From positions 2,403,501 through 2,467,500 of the forward strand of contig NZ_CP144212.1 in assembly GCF_041378895.1 (NCBI RefSeq): a stretch of DNA of 64,000 nt, written 5' to 3'. This DNA comes from Dechloromonas sp. ZY10. Lineage in GTDB: Bacteria; Pseudomonadota; Gammaproteobacteria; Burkholderiales; Rhodocyclaceae. A model generated the notes under the pieces. That model saw only the letters and a list, made by a program, of their open reading frames with translations, had not been told where the DNA came from and did not search any database. Every line of letters begins with the position of its first letter. Position 1 is the stretch's first letter. This document shows positions 54,728 through 64,000 of this stretch, piece by piece. A program made the position numbers and the translations under genes.

Positions 54728-55170
54728 GCTTGACCCCGTTCGGTATCGGCGACGGCTTCGAGTTCCCGCCCGCCATCGGCGGTGTGATGCAGGAATAGGC
54801 GCAGATCGGGGGCCGGCAAACACTCCGCCGCCCGCTCCGGCCACTCAACCAGACAGACAGAAGTCTCGTTGAAATGCTCGCCAAAACCCGCATCGAGAAA
54901 CTCCTCAGGAGACTCGAAACGATAAAAATCAAAGTGATATAAGTATAAGCTCGAAATTACGTAAACTTCAACCAAAGCATAGGTCGGACTTTTCACCGGC
55001 CCGGCATGCCCCAGGGCACGAATCAGCGCCCGCGACAAAGTCGTTTTTCCGGCCCCCAGATCGCCCGCCAGGAAAATCTTGAGCCCCGGCACGACTCCCT
55101 GTGCCAGCGCTTCGCCCAGAGCCTGGGTTGCCGCCTCGTCAGGCAACCGCCAGCATTTCGTATTTTCCAT
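54661..55170 (-). CDS. tsaE: tRNA t6A biosynthesis ATPase TsaE
   Basis: 169 residues from MENTKCWRLPDEAATQAL. Walker A is LAGDLGAGKTTLSRALIRAL, and the family signature SPTYALVEVY follows. TsaE works with TsaB and TsaD in making N6-threonylcarbamoyladenosine on tRNA. The last about 22 residues (ACLNATISAGG and on) run into the amiC start region and may not be conserved. It is divergent from queG, another tRNA-modification gene. Confidence 0.93.
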   Translation of the reverse strand: MENTKCWRLPDEAATQALGEALAQGVVPGLKIFLAGDLGAGKTTLSRALIRALGHAGPVKSPTYALVEVYVISSLYLYHFDFYRFESPEEFLDAGFGEHFNETSVCLVEWPERAAECLPAPDLRLFLHHTADGGRELEAVADTERGQACLNATISAGGVAACCVAPAPR

Positions 55171-55291
55171 TGCAATCTCCTGCCACTTTTTCCTTACTGC
55201 TAGCAACCACCATCATTCAAAGTGGGGCAATTCAGGCTAAGATTCGCGCCCTCAGCCTTCGTCGGCCCGCCTCCCCTGCCCAAGCCCTGCC

Positions 55292-56356
55292 ATGCCCGCC
55301 GATACTCCCTCCCAATCCCCCGTCGAGGCCGCAGCGCTCAAGCTGGCAATTCGCACCGCAGCGCAACGACTCGGTTTTTCCGAAATCGGGTTTGCCCGCG
55401 CAGAACCTTCGGCGGACGCCGTACTCCGACTGCGCGCATGGTTGGCCGCCGGCCGCCACGGGGAGATGGATTATATGGCTCGCCATGCCGATCTGCGCGC
55501 CCGACCGGCCGATTTGCATCCCGGCACGCTGACCGTGATCAGCACCGCCACCGACTACCTGCCGCACCGCAAGCAAGCCGACGATCCGGCCCAGGCAGCC
55601 ATCTCGCGCTATGCCCAGGGCCGCGATTACCACAAGCCAATCCGTGCCCGCCTGCAAAAGCTGGCCGACGCCATCGGTGAACTGATTGGCCCCTATGGTT
55701 ACCGGGTCTTTTCCGACTCGGCGCCGGTGATGGAGGTGGAATTCGCACAACAAGCCGGCCTCGGCTGGCGCGGAAAACATACCCTGCTACTGTCACGCCA
55801 GGGCTCATGGCGTTTTCTTGGCGAAATCTACTGCGACCTGCCGCTGCCGCCCGACCCGCCAGTCGAGGCACATTGCGGCTCATGCACTGCCTGCATCGAC
55901 GCCTGCCCAACGCAAGCCATCGTCGCCCCCTACCAGGTCGACGCCCGCCGCTGCATCTCCTACCTGACCATCGAACTTTCCGGCGCCATTCCGGAAGAAC
56001 TACGCCCGCTGCTCGGCAACCGGATTTACGGCTGCGACGACTGCCAGACCTGCTGCCCGTGGAATCGCTTCGCGCAACTCGGCGACCCCGAGTTCGCCCC
56101 GCGCCATGGCCTGGACAGCGCCAGCCTGTGCGAGCTGTTCGCCTGGAGCGAAGCGGAATTCGAGCAGCGCCTGGCTGGCAACCCGATTCGCCGCATTGGC
56201 CACGAACGCTGGTTGCGCAACATCGCCGTCGGCCTCGGCAACGGCCCGACCAGCCCAGCCACGCTACAGGCCCTGTACAGCCGCCTGGAGCATCCGTCGG
56301 CACTGGTTCGTGAGCATGTCAGCTGGGCACTCGTCCAGCTCAAGACTTCCCGCTAA
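55292..56356 (+). CDS. queG: Epoxyqueuosine reductase
   Basis: 354 residues. Two 4Fe-4S motifs are seen: CGSCTACIDACPTQAI with a following Cys in RRCISYLTIE, and YGCDDCQTCCPWN. The N-terminal domain (GFSEIGFARAEP, YARGRDYHK-type stretch) binds the cobalamin cofactor. It reduces epoxyqueuosine to queuosine in tRNA. Full-length. Confidence 0.96.
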   Translation: MPADTPSQSPVEAAALKLAIRTAAQRLGFSEIGFARAEPSADAVLRLRAWLAAGRHGEMDYMARHADLRARPADLHPGTLTVISTATDYLPHRKQADDPAQAAISRYAQGRDYHKPIRARLQKLADAIGELIGPYGYRVFSDSAPVMEVEFAQQAGLGWRGKHTLLLSRQGSWRFLGEIYCDLPLPPDPPVEAHCGSCTACIDACPTQAIVAPYQVDARRCISYLTIELSGAIPEELRPLLGNRIYGCDDCQTCCPWNRFAQLGDPEFAPRHGLDSASLCELFAWSEAEFEQRLAGNPIRRIGHERWLRNIAVGLGNGPTSPATLQALYSRLEHPSALVREHVSWALVQLKTSR

Positions 56357-56371
56357 CCGGGGAGCCTGCAC

Positions 56372-58819
56372 TTACAACCACTCCAGCAGTTTGCGGAACA
56401 GTACCGCTGGCTCAATCGGCTTGGAGACAAAGTCGTTCATCCCGGCATCAAGACAGCGTCGCTGCTCTTCAATGAAGACGTTGGCAGACAAGGCCAGAAT
56501 CGGGGTATTCCGGCACAGACCGGCCCGGCGGATCTCCCGCGTCGCCTCAAGCCCGTCCATGACCGGCATCTGCATGTCCATCAGGATCAGATCGAAAAGC
56601 CTGTTTTCGGTCTGCAGCAAGGCTTCTCGACCATTGCCGGCAACCGTGACCTGCAAACCGAGGTCTTGCAGGATGGTGGCACTGATTTCCTGATTGATCG
56701 GCTCATCCTCGACCAGCAGGATGCGCTTGCCGGCATGCTGCTGCCGCAGGCGCTCCTCTGGCCCTTCGACCTCACTCTCAGCCCCGGCCTCCTCGGCCGG
56801 AAAGCTTGCCAACCCCCGTTTAAGGCAGACGGTAAACCAGAAGCGGCTGCCTTTACCCAACTCGGTTTCAACGCCAGCCTCCCCTCCCATCAACAACGCC
56901 AACTGACGGGTGATCGCCAACCCCAGCCCGGTCCCACCGAAGACCCGGGTAGTCGAGGAATCGGCCTGCTCGAAAGCAGCAAACAGACGCGACACAACAT
57001 CAGGGGCAATCCCCGGCCCGGTATCCTCGACCTCGAGGCGGACATGCACGCTGTCCACAGACTGCTCAAGCAAGCGGCAACGCAGACAAATTTCCCCGCG
57101 CTCAGTAAATTTCACCGCATTCGACGCGAAATTGAGCAAGCCCTGGGTAATTCGCGTTGCATCACCCTCCAGCCCATCCGGCAGTGGATCCACTTCAGCG
57201 CGTACCTGCAGTTGCTTGAGATCGGCAAGTTCCCCAATGATCGACCGGACGTTGGCAAAGATTTGCGGCAAACTCACCGGCTGGTAATCGATACTCAGCT
57301 TGCCGGCATCAATTTTCGAGAGATCGAGGATGTCATTGATGATGGTCAGCAAATGCCGTGCCGAATGCTCAATCTTGTCCAGGTAGGCAAGCTGCCGACT
57401 ACTCGGCTGCTCCCGCCGCAGCAGGTGGAGCATGCCAATGATTCCATTCATCGGCGTCCTGATTTCGTGACTCATATTCGACAGGAAGGCTGCCTTGGCC
57501 CGGCCAGCCGCCAGCGCGCTTTCCCTGGCTTCTTCGAGTTCCCCGGTACGCTGCCGAACCATTCCCTCCAACTCGCCGTGATAGCTGGCCAATGCCTTTT
57601 CTGCCTCGATCTGCTCCGATATATCGTGAGCAACGGCAATCAGGCATTCCTTGCCATCAAGCCACAGCACCTCCACCGATAGCAAAATGGGAACCAGACC
57701 ACCACCGCGACGGCAACACTGAGTCCGATAATTACTCAGGCGAGAGGCATTCCCAAGCGCCGCCAGCAACGCTTCGCGCGTTGCCGGATCCGGCCAGAAA
57801 CCGACCTCGATCACGGTCCGCCCAAGAACCTCTCCACGAGTAAAGCCGAGCACCCGGGAAAATGCCTCGTTGACCTCGATAAAGCGCCCGGTCAGCCGTT
57901 CGGTAATCACGATCGGATCCGGCGAAGCACGAAAAATACTGCCCAGCTTGTCGCCAACTTGCAGCAATTCACGAGTACGACGGGCAATGGCATCGGCCAT
58001 GCTGTCCAGCGCGCCTGCCAACTGCCCGAGTTCATCGTCACTGCGCCAGTGGCTACGAGCAGCGTAATCGCCATCCTCGATCCGTCGCGCCAGTTGCTCC
58101 AGAGTCAGGACTCTGGCAATCACCAGTCGGTTGATCACCAGCCACAGTATCCCTAGCAGCAACAAATAGCCCGCCAACCGGACCATCAACCGGGAACGCC
58201 AGGTTTCAAGCGCCCGCTGGGTCACTCCGACCACCGGCAAATGCATGCTCATGATCCCGCGCAACTCTCCCGGATGATAATCAAAAGCACTGTCATAAGC
58301 CGTGCTGACGGCCTCCGGGGCCTTATCTCGCTCACCATGGCATTGCAGGCAATAGCTTTCCACCCAGATTGGCGTTGCATAGAGGTAATAATCCCCTTGC
58401 GCCCGATTCTCGATCAGAGAGGTGTATTCGGTAGCTTGCGGGTTGTTCCGGAACCAGGCCATTGCTGTCAGCTCATCGGAGTCCGCTTGGTTTTGCGGAT
58501 TGCGCGGGCGGTCGGAAACATTGTTGAAGCGCATCCCGGTTGCTGACCAGTTCGGAAATTCGCGCGCAATCCGCGACATTGCATGCGCCGGGAGAAACCC
58601 GAGGGTCTTGTCGGTCAGCGGCAATCCGCTCTCGATGAACTGGTGGTGGTAAACCCGCCGAACCGACATCAGCAAACTACGGACTTCGCGTGCATCGCGC
58701 AGCATTTCGCCCCTGACATCCTGCTCGATTACCCGATAGCCGGCCCATCCCTCGAACAACAGGACCAGCGCCAGCACTGCCAGGCAAGCCAAACCGATTT
58801 TGAATTTGAGATTCATCAT
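56372..58819 (-). CDS. Hybrid histidine kinase with heme-binding-type CxxCH sensor
   Basis: 815 residues. A signal-anchor helix (about 8-28) precedes an extracytoplasmic Tll0287/DUF3365-like sensor (about 35-205), which has Cys157-x2-Cys160-His161 (YCLQCHGE), a c-type heme attachment motif, and [10 protein letters not shown] typical of the family. Then a second helix (about 213-230), HAMP, PAS (about 290-405), HisKA with His451, an ATPase domain ([16 protein letters not shown]), and a receiver domain with VEDEPIN and [11 protein letters not shown]. It should sense a redox state or gas through bound heme. Hemerythrin-like gene is just upstream. Confidence 0.92.
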   Translation of the reverse strand: MMNLKFKIGLACLAVLALVLLFEGWAGYRVIEQDVRGEMLRDAREVRSLLMSVRRVYHHQFIESGLPLTDKTLGFLPAHAMSRIAREFPNWSATGMRFNNVSDRPRNPQNQADSDELTAMAWFRNNPQATEYTSLIENRAQGDYYLYATPIWVESYCLQCHGERDKAPEAVSTAYDSAFDYHPGELRGIMSMHLPVVGVTQRALETWRSRLMVRLAGYLLLLGILWLVINRLVIARVLTLEQLARRIEDGDYAARSHWRSDDELGQLAGALDSMADAIARRTRELLQVGDKLGSIFRASPDPIVITERLTGRFIEVNEAFSRVLGFTRGEVLGRTVIEVGFWPDPATREALLAALGNASRLSNYRTQCCRRGGGLVPILLSVEVLWLDGKECLIAVAHDISEQIEAEKALASYHGELEGMVRQRTGELEEARESALAAGRAKAAFLSNMSHEIRTPMNGIIGMLHLLRREQPSSRQLAYLDKIEHSARHLLTIINDILDLSKIDAGKLSIDYQPVSLPQIFANVRSIIGELADLKQLQVRAEVDPLPDGLEGDATRITQGLLNFASNAVKFTERGEICLRCRLLEQSVDSVHVRLEVEDTGPGIAPDVVSRLFAAFEQADSSTTRVFGGTGLGLAITRQLALLMGGEAGVETELGKGSRFWFTVCLKRGLASFPAEEAGAESEVEGPEERLRQQHAGKRILLVEDEPINQEISATILQDLGLQVTVAGNGREALLQTENRLFDLILMDMQMPVMDGLEATREIRRAGLCRNTPILALSANVFIEEQRRCLDAGMNDFVSKPIEPAVLFRKLLEWL

Positions 58820-58841
58820 CAGTCCCCTGGCATTCTGCGGG

Positions 58842-59339
58842 TCAAGTGTTGGACAGCAGACGGATCAGTTCCTGGTCATAGTCCAGCTCGACGGCATAAG
58901 CCCCCTCAAGCGAACTGGCCAGAACCGAATCGAAGATGCGGGCGTGTCCGCCCATCCAGGCCCGTGCAATGTGCTGCAAATGCAGGGCCGATTGCCGTGG
59001 ATTGTCACGATCCAGATTGGCAGTCAATTCGCTCAGCAGGCGGGAAATTTCCCCATGCGCCTGCTGATGAGCAGAAATATGGCGACGACAAACCTCACTG
59101 TCGGGCAGGAACCGCATCAGCTTTTCCTCGTAGGAAAAATGCTCGACCATGAAGCCGAGCAAATCGGCAATCAGATCGGCCAGACGATTATTGCAGGCTG
59201 AAAATGAAGCCTCCGGGCAGTTCAGGCAATCCGGAGCCCCGGCCTGGCGATTGGCGCAGACCAAGTCCAGGTGCGCAATGATGCTATCCAGGCGCTCGTG
59301 CTGGCGGTCGATTTCTTGGTGTCCGGTCAGGGCGGTCAT
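58842..59339 (-). CDS. Hemerythrin-like metal-binding protein
   Basis: 165 residues. The di-iron ligand pattern is complete: [29 protein letters not shown] and [10 protein letters not shown]. Hemerythrins bind oxygen or act as sensors of oxygen or NO. An extra stretch [15 protein letters not shown] (about 37-51) brings in three cysteines unusual for the fold, perhaps for a metal or disulfide. First gene of a two-gene unit with the CxxCH kinase, 22 bases on. Confidence 0.9.
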   Translation of the reverse strand: MTALTGHQEIDRQHERLDSIIAHLDLVCANRQAGAPDCLNCPEASFSACNNRLADLIADLLGFMVEHFSYEEKLMRFLPDSEVCRRHISAHQQAHGEISRLLSELTANLDRDNPRQSALHLQHIARAWMGGHARIFDSVLASSLEGAYAVELDYDQELIRLLSNT

Positions 59340-59470
59340 GGCACTTGATGCTCCCAGGCAGTCACTCTAAATGTAACCGATTTATTCGAAATACCGCTAT
59401 GCAGAATGGACCAGTCCCGCCGTACTGGAAAAATGCGGTAACGTCGGCAGAAAAGCTGCTTCCGATCATA

Positions 59471-59507
59471 AAAAAATGCCGCCTGGCACTTTCAACCAGG
59501 CGGCATT
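59471..59507 (-). terminator. Terminator of the leuCDB-asd unit
   Basis: AATGCCGCCTGG pairs with CCAGGCGGCATT across a nine-base loop; the minus-strand reading ends in six T. It follows the asd stop by 21 bases. Confidence 0.88.
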
Positions 59508-59528
59508 GATCAGGGATGCCCCTTGAGA

Positions 59529-60662
59529 TCAGGCGTCGAGCAGGATGCGCAGCATGCGGCGCAGCGGTTCGGCAGCCCCCCACAACAACTGGTCACCGCA
59601 GGTAAAGGCAGCCAAATATTCCGGCCCCATGGCCATCTTGTGCAGACGGCCGACCGGCACCGTCAGCGTGCCGGTGACGGCAGCCGGGGTCAGTTCGCGC
59701 TCAGAAATCTCGCGATCGTTCGGCACCACCTTGGCCCACTGGTTGGCCTTGGCGAGCATGTCGGAGATTTCGTCCAGCGGTACATCCTTCTTCAGCTTGA
59801 TGGTCAGAGCCTGGCTGTGGCAGCGCATCGCGCCGATACGAACGCACAGACCATCGATCGGGATCGAACCGGCCGAACGGAAGGCCGGCTTGCCGAGGAT
59901 CTTGTTGCATTCGGCGCCGCCCTTCCATTCTTCCTTGGACTGGCCGTTTTCGTACGGCACGTCGATCCACGGGATCAGCGAACCGGCGAGCGGCGTGTTG
60001 CGGAAATTCTTCTTCGGGAAAGCGTCGGAACGGATGGTTTCGGCGACCTTGCGATCGATGTCGAGAATGGCGGAAGCCGGGTCGGCCAGCAGGTCCTTGA
60101 CGGAATCGTGGATGACGCCCATCTGGGAGATCAGTTCACGCATGTTCTGCGCGCCGGCGCCGGAGGCAGCCTGGTAGGTCATGGAGGTGGCCCACTCGAC
60201 CAGATCGTTCTGGAACAGCCCGCCCAGGCCCATCAGCATCAGGGAAACGGTGCAGTTGCCGCCAATCCAGTTCTTGCCGCCCTTGGCCAGGGAGTCCTTG
60301 ATCACGTTCATGTTGACCGGATCGAGGATGATCACGGCATCATCGGCCATGCGCAGCGACGAAGCAGCGTCGATCCAGTGACCGTTCCAGCCGGCAGCGC
60401 GCAGCTTGGGGAAGACTTCCTTGGTGTAGTCGCCACCCTGGCAGGTGATGATGATCTCGCAGGCCTTCAGGGCCTCGATGTTGGTCGCATCCTGCAGCGG
60501 CAGGGAGGCTTCCTTGCCACCGAATACCGGTGCCGTGCCGCCAGCGGCGGAGGTCGAAAAATAAACCGGATCGATATGGGCGAAATCACCCTCTTCCACC
60601 ATGCGTTGCATCAGCACGGAGCCAACCATGCCACGCCAGCCAACCAGACCAACCTTCTTCAT
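59529..60662 (-). CDS. asd: Aspartate-semialdehyde dehydrogenase
   Basis: 377 residues. The NADP-binding start is [20 protein letters not shown]; the active-site Cys137 is in [10 protein letters not shown]. It leads to lysine, threonine and methionine and to diaminopimelate for the cell wall. In line with leuC-leuD-leuB and 51 bases past leuB, it closes the unit at a strong terminator. Confidence 0.97.
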   Translation of the reverse strand: MKKVGLVGWRGMVGSVLMQRMVEEGDFAHIDPVYFSTSAAGGTAPVFGGKEASLPLQDATNIEALKACEIIITCQGGDYTKEVFPKLRAAGWNGHWIDAASSLRMADDAVIILDPVNMNVIKDSLAKGGKNWIGGNCTVSLMLMGLGGLFQNDLVEWATSMTYQAASGAGAQNMRELISQMGVIHDSVKDLLADPASAILDIDRKVAETIRSDAFPKKNFRNTPLAGSLIPWIDVPYENGQSKEEWKGGAECNKILGKPAFRSAGSIPIDGLCVRIGAMRCHSQALTIKLKKDVPLDEISDMLAKANQWAKVVPNDREISERELTPAAVTGTLTVPVGRLHKMAMGPEYLAAFTCGDQLLWGAAEPLRRMLRILLDA

Positions 60663-60713
60663 GACTTCTTCTCCAGATATAACTTGTATTTAACGCGCGA
60701 GCCGGGTTTTGGC

Positions 60714-61772
60714 TTACGCAGCCAGCGCGGCAAGCACGGCGTCGCCCATTTCGCGGGTGCCGACCTTGTTGGTACCGCGCTCGTAGATGTCGCCGGTGCG
60801 ATAACCTTGAGCCAGCACCTTCTTGACGGCGTCTTCGATGCGCACAGCCTGCGCTTCAAGGTTGAAGGTGTAACGCAGCATCATCGCGGCGGACAGGATG
60901 GTGGCCAGCGGATTGGCCACGCCCTTGCCGGCGATGTCCGGCGCCGAACCGTGCGACGGCTCGTAGAGGCCCTTGTTGTTCTGATCCAGCGAAGCCGACG
61001 GCAGCATGCCGATCGAGCCGGTCAGCATCGAGGCTTCGTCGGACAGGATGTCGCCGAACATGTTGCCGGTCACCATCACGTCGAACTGCTTGGGCGCCTT
61101 GACCAACTGCATCGCGGCGTTATCGACCAGCATGTGGCTGAGTTCGACATCGGGGTAATCCTTGCTCACCTCGATCATCACATCGCGCCAGAGCTGGGTG
61201 CATTCAAGCACGTTCATCTTGTCGACCGAGCACAGCTTCTTGTTGCGCTTCTGCGCAGCCTGGAAAGAAACGTGGGCGATGCGACGGATTTCCGACTCGC
61301 TGTACACCATGGTGTTGAAACCAACGCGCTCGCCGTTTTCTTCACGCACGCCGCGCGGCTGGCCGAAATAGATGTCACCGGTCAGTTCGCGGACGATCAG
61401 GATATCAAGGCCGGCCACGACTTCGGGCTTCAGCGTCGAAGCGTTGGCCAGTTCCGGATAGAGGATGGCCGGACGCAGGTTGGCAAACAGGTTGAGATCC
61501 TTGCGGATGCCGAGCAGACCGCGCTCCGGACGCTGTTCGCGCGGCAGGCTGTCCCACTTCGGGCCACCGACGGCGCCGAGCAGGATGGCATCGGCTTCGC
61601 GCGCCAGCTTCTGCGTCGCTTCCGGATAGGGGTTACCGGTCGCGTCAACCGCACCGCCGCCAAGGAGGGCTTCCTCCATCTCGAACTTGAGGTCGAGCGC
61701 CTTGAGCACACGCACTGCTTCAGCAGTGATTTCAGGACCGATGCCGTCACCCGGCAAAACACAAATCTTCAT
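60714..61772 (-). CDS. leuB: 3-isopropylmalate dehydrogenase
   Basis: 352 residues from [20 protein letters not shown]. The substrate and NAD sites can be seen: [20 protein letters not shown] and [20 protein letters not shown]. It oxidises and decarboxylates 3-isopropylmalate in leucine synthesis. It follows leuD with a 110-base gap. Confidence 0.97.
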   Translation of the reverse strand: MKICVLPGDGIGPEITAEAVRVLKALDLKFEMEEALLGGGAVDATGNPYPEATQKLAREADAILLGAVGGPKWDSLPREQRPERGLLGIRKDLNLFANLRPAILYPELANASTLKPEVVAGLDILIVRELTGDIYFGQPRGVREENGERVGFNTMVYSESEIRRIAHVSFQAAQKRNKKLCSVDKMNVLECTQLWRDVMIEVSKDYPDVELSHMLVDNAAMQLVKAPKQFDVMVTGNMFGDILSDEASMLTGSIGMLPSASLDQNNKGLYEPSHGSAPDIAGKGVANPLATILSAAMMLRYTFNLEAQAVRIEDAVKKVLAQGYRTGDIYERGTNKVGTREMGDAVLAALAA

Positions 61773-61882
61773 ATTTTCAGGATCCAGTGGGTAGGACTCA
61801 GGATCGAACCGGCCAGAAACGCCAACCATAGCGTTCCCGGCGACTGACGGCTCAAGCCCCTAATAACTAAAAAACCAATGAC

Positions 61883-62524
61883 TTAACCTGCAAACAGCCA
61901 GGGCTGCTCAAGCCGGCGCTTATCCTCAAAGGCCTTGATCTTGTCGGCATGGCGCAGCGTCAGACCGATGTCGTCCCAGCCATTGAGCAGGCATTCCTTG
62001 CGGAACGGATCAATCTGGAAGGCCATCGCATGCCCGTCCGGACGAATCACTTGCTGCGCCTGCAGATCGACGACCAGCCGATAACCCGGGGTCGCGGCGA
62101 TCTGCTGCACCAGCGTTTCGACCTCAGCCGCAGGCAACACGATCGGCAGGATGCCGTTCTTGAAGCAGTTATTGAAGAAAATATCGGCAAAGGACTCGGC
62201 AATGATTGCCTTGAAACCGAAGTCCAGAAGTGCCCAAGGGGCATGCTCGCGCGAGCTGCCACAACCAAAATTGGCACGGGTCACGAGGATCTCGGCGCCC
62301 TGATAACGAGCCTGATTGAGCACGAAATCTGGGTTCTTCGGGCGCTGCGAGCAATCCTGACCGGGCTCGCCGACATCCAGGTAACGCCATTCGTCGAAGG
62401 CGTTCGGGCCGAAACCCGAACGCTTGATCGACTTCAGAAACTGCTTGGGAATGATCGCATCGGTATCCACATTGTTGCGGTCGAGCGGCGCGACCAGTCC
62501 GTCGAGACGTTCAAACTTGTCCAT
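61883..62524 (-). CDS. leuD: 3-isopropylmalate dehydratase small subunit
   Basis: 213 residues: [40 protein letters not shown]. It forms the swivelling domain of isopropylmalate isomerase with LeuC. Confidence 0.97.
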   Translation of the reverse strand: MDKFERLDGLVAPLDRNNVDTDAIIPKQFLKSIKRSGFGPNAFDEWRYLDVGEPGQDCSQRPKNPDFVLNQARYQGAEILVTRANFGCGSSREHAPWALLDFGFKAIIAESFADIFFNNCFKNGILPIVLPAAEVETLVQQIAATPGYRLVVDLQAQQVIRPDGHAMAFQIDPFRKECLLNGWDDIGLTLRHADKIKAFEDKRRLEQPWLFAG

Positions 62525-62532
62525 GGGCTTCC

Positions 62533-62661
62533 TTACTTCGTTGCGCGCTGGATGGCCTCGCCACCCTTTTCAATATCCTTGCCGATTCCCTGAATCGTAT
62601 TGCAGGCCGACAGCGAAAGCAGGCCTGCTACGGTCAACACGGCAAAAAGCAATTTTTTCAT
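62533..62661 (-). CDS. Entericidin-like small lipoprotein between leuC and leuD
   Basis: 42 residues, too short for usual gene cut-offs. Signal peptide begins [20 protein letters not shown] with lipobox LSAC, followed by [20 protein letters not shown], a match to the entericidin A/B family. It has GGAGACGGAC before its ATG, and lies 13 bases from leuC and eight bases from leuD. Small entericidin-like genes are often found at this spot in Betaproteobacteria. Role is unknown: entericidins act in a stress-linked antidote/toxin pair in enterobacteria, but only one gene is here. Confidence 0.88.
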   Translation of the reverse strand: MKKLLFAVLTVAGLLSLSACNTIQGIGKDIEKGGEAIQRATK

Positions 62662-62674
62662 GTCCGTCTCCGCG

Positions 62675-64000
62675 TCAGGAAAGCTCGCGCACATCAGCGA
62701 AGCGCCCGGCAATAGCCGCTGCTGCGGCCATTGCGGGACTCACCAGATGAGTCCGCCCGCCCGGGCCCTGACGACCCTCGAAGTTGCGATTCGAGGTCGA
62801 AGCACAACGCTCGCCCGGCTCCAACCGGTCGGCATTCATCGCCAGACACATCGAACAACCCGGCTCGCGCCATTCAAAACCGGCAGCAAGGAAAATCTGA
62901 TCCAGCCCCTCGGTCTCGGCCTGACGCTTGACCAAGCCGGAGCCCGGTACGGCCAGCGCCAGCTTGACGTTGGCCGCAACCTTCTTGCCCTTGACCACAG
63001 CTGCCGCCTCGCGCAAGTCCTCGATCCGGGAATTGGTGCACGAACCGATAAACACCTTGTCGATGGCAATCTCGGTCATCGGCGTATTGGCCTGCAAACC
63101 CATGTATTGCAACGCACGCTCCATGCCTTCGCGCTTGACCGGATCGGCCTCCTGCGCCGGATCTGGCACCCGGCCATCAACCGCCACCACCATCTCCGGC
63201 GAAGTCCCCCAGGTCACCTGCGGACGGATATCATCGGCGTTCAGGGTGACCACCTTGTCGAAATCGGCAGCTGCGTCGGAATGCAAGGTCCGCCAGTAGG
63301 CGACAGCCTTGTCCCAAGCTTCGCCAGTCGGCGAGAACGGACGACCGCGCAGATAGTCGATCGTTTTGTCGTCAACGGCAACAAAACCCATGCGGGCGCC
63401 GGCTTCGATTGCCATATTGCACAGGGTCATCCGCCCTTCCATCGACAGGCTGCGGATCGCGCTGCCGGCGAACTCGATGGCGTAGCCGGTGCCACCAGCA
63501 GTACCGATCTTGCCGATCACTGCCAGGGCAACATCCTTGCCGGTCACGCCTTTGCCAAGCTCACCGTTGACCAGCATCAGCATGGTCTTGGACTTCTTCT
63601 GCACCAGGCACTGGGTCGCCATCACGTGCTCGACTTCAGAAGTCCCGATTCCGTGTGCCATGCAGGCAAAGGCACCATGTGTCGAGGTGTGCGAATCACC
63701 GCAAACCACGGTCATACCCGGCAAGGTCGCCCCGTTTTCCGGACCGACCACGTGCAGGATGCCCATGCGCGGATCCTTGAACGGGAAATAAGCCAAGGCG
63801 CCGGTTTCCCGCACGTTGGCGTCAAGGGTCTCAACCTGCAGGCGCGAAACCGGATCCTTAATCCCTTCGTCCCAGTGATCGGTCGGGGTATTGTGGTCCG
63901 GTGTCGACACGATGGACGACGGGCGCCAGGGCTTGCGACCGGCCAGCTTGAGGCCTTCGAAAGCTTGCGGGCTGGTCACTTCATGCACCAGGTGACGGTC
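62675..64000 (-). CDS. leuC: 3-isopropylmalate dehydratase large subunit, 5' partial
   Basis: 441 residues seen of about 470; the frame stays open to the window edge, reading [17 protein letters not shown]. The 4Fe-4S ligands are in [11 protein letters not shown] and [11 protein letters not shown]. With LeuD it isomerises 2- to 3-isopropylmalate. It starts the minus-strand run leuC, entericidin-like, leuD, leuB, asd. Confidence 0.97.
   Translation of the reverse strand, partial: DRHLVHEVTSPQAFEGLKLAGRKPWRPSSIVSTPDHNTPTDHWDEGIKDPVSRLQVETLDANVRETGALAYFPFKDPRMGILHVVGPENGATLPGMTVVCGDSHTSTHGAFACMAHGIGTSEVEHVMATQCLVQKKSKTMLMLVNGELGKGVTGKDVALAVIGKIGTAGGTGYAIEFAGSAIRSLSMEGRMTLCNMAIEAGARMGFVAVDDKTIDYLRGRPFSPTGEAWDKAVAYWRTLHSDAAADFDKVVTLNADDIRPQVTWGTSPEMVVAVDGRVPDPAQEADPVKREGMERALQYMGLQANTPMTEIAIDKVFIGSCTNSRIEDLREAAAVVKGKKVAANVKLALAVPGSGLVKRQAETEGLDQIFLAAGFEWREPGCSMCLAMNADRLEPGERCASTSNRNFEGRQGPGGRTHLVSPAMAAAAAIAGRFADVRELS

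Noticed and set aside
59523..61847. 774-residue plus-strand frame opposite asd and leuB
   Set aside because: Shadow of two certain biosynthetic genes; it crosses their intergenic gap.
1..64000. tRNA, rRNA, CRISPR arrays, insertion sequences and phage genes
   Set aside because: I looked for tRNA-like cloverleaf blocks, direct repeats with spacers, transposase and integrase motifs, and saw none. A dedicated scan could still find a small RNA gene.

Overview
The window is about 64 kb of high-GC bacterial chromosome, densely coded on both strands. It has no rRNA, tRNA, phage, insertion sequence or CRISPR array that I can see. Gene content and order point to a Betaproteobacterium, most likely in the Rhodocyclales. 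The supporting signs are leuC, a small entericidin-like lipoprotein, leuD, leuB and asd in a row, a DUF3579 gene divergent from argD, ribF-ileS-lspA-fkpB-ispH, and many hybrid kinases and second-messenger proteins. The taxonomic call is inference from these features, not a database match.

Layout. 1-2.7 kb: the end of a chemotaxis cluster (cheR, cheB) and a degenerate EAL protein. 2.7-7.5 kb, minus strand: a flavoprotein, then a transglutaminase-like protein beside a fused ATP-grasp/alpha-E protein. 7.6-15 kb: a CHASE2 nucleotidyl cyclase, an OmpA lipoprotein with a FecR-domain protein, and a hybrid kinase next to an M23 peptidase. 15-22 kb: an HD phosphohydrolase, membrane proteins including RarD, a membrane-anchored spermidine-synthase-like protein, and a second hybrid kinase. 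22-28 kb: a TetR repressor divergent from a complete RND efflux operon with a clear operator between them. 28-34.7 kb, minus strand: a four-gene Anbu operon (ATP-grasp, alpha-E, proteasome-like Anbu peptidase, giant transglutaminase/DUF2126 protein). 35-41.8 kb: an Aer-like receptor, a thiolase, a Nudix hydrolase, a retropepsin-like protease, an amidotransferase, YajQ, PpnP and small proteins. 41.9-46.3 kb: argD-argF-argG, DUF3579 and rpsT. 46.4-52 kb: ispH, fkpB, lspA, ileS, ribF. 52-59.3 kb: a diguanylate cyclase, amiC, tsaE, queG, then a hemerythrin-like protein with a CxxCH-bearing hybrid kinase. 59.5-64 kb: asd, leuB, leuD, the small lipoprotein and leuC, which runs off the edge.

Two things stand out. 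First, two separate loci encode ATP-grasp, alpha-E and transglutaminase modules, and only one of them also has the Anbu peptidase. Families like these have been proposed to build and break an unknown peptide-like product, but no substrate is established. Second, a family of palindromes shares the core CACGGTCGACCGTG. Three copies are embedded in 42-50 bp (near-)perfect inverted repeats that act as apparent terminators; their outer arms differ from copy to copy yet stay self-complementary. Further complete or degenerate copies lie near 9.8, 10.5 and 16.1 kb, one of them inside the signal-peptide region of a lipoprotein gene.

The hemerythrin plus c-type-heme-motif kinase pair near 56-59 kb is a good candidate for a redox or oxygen sensing unit. 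All assignments come from reading motifs and context; no similarity search was run.
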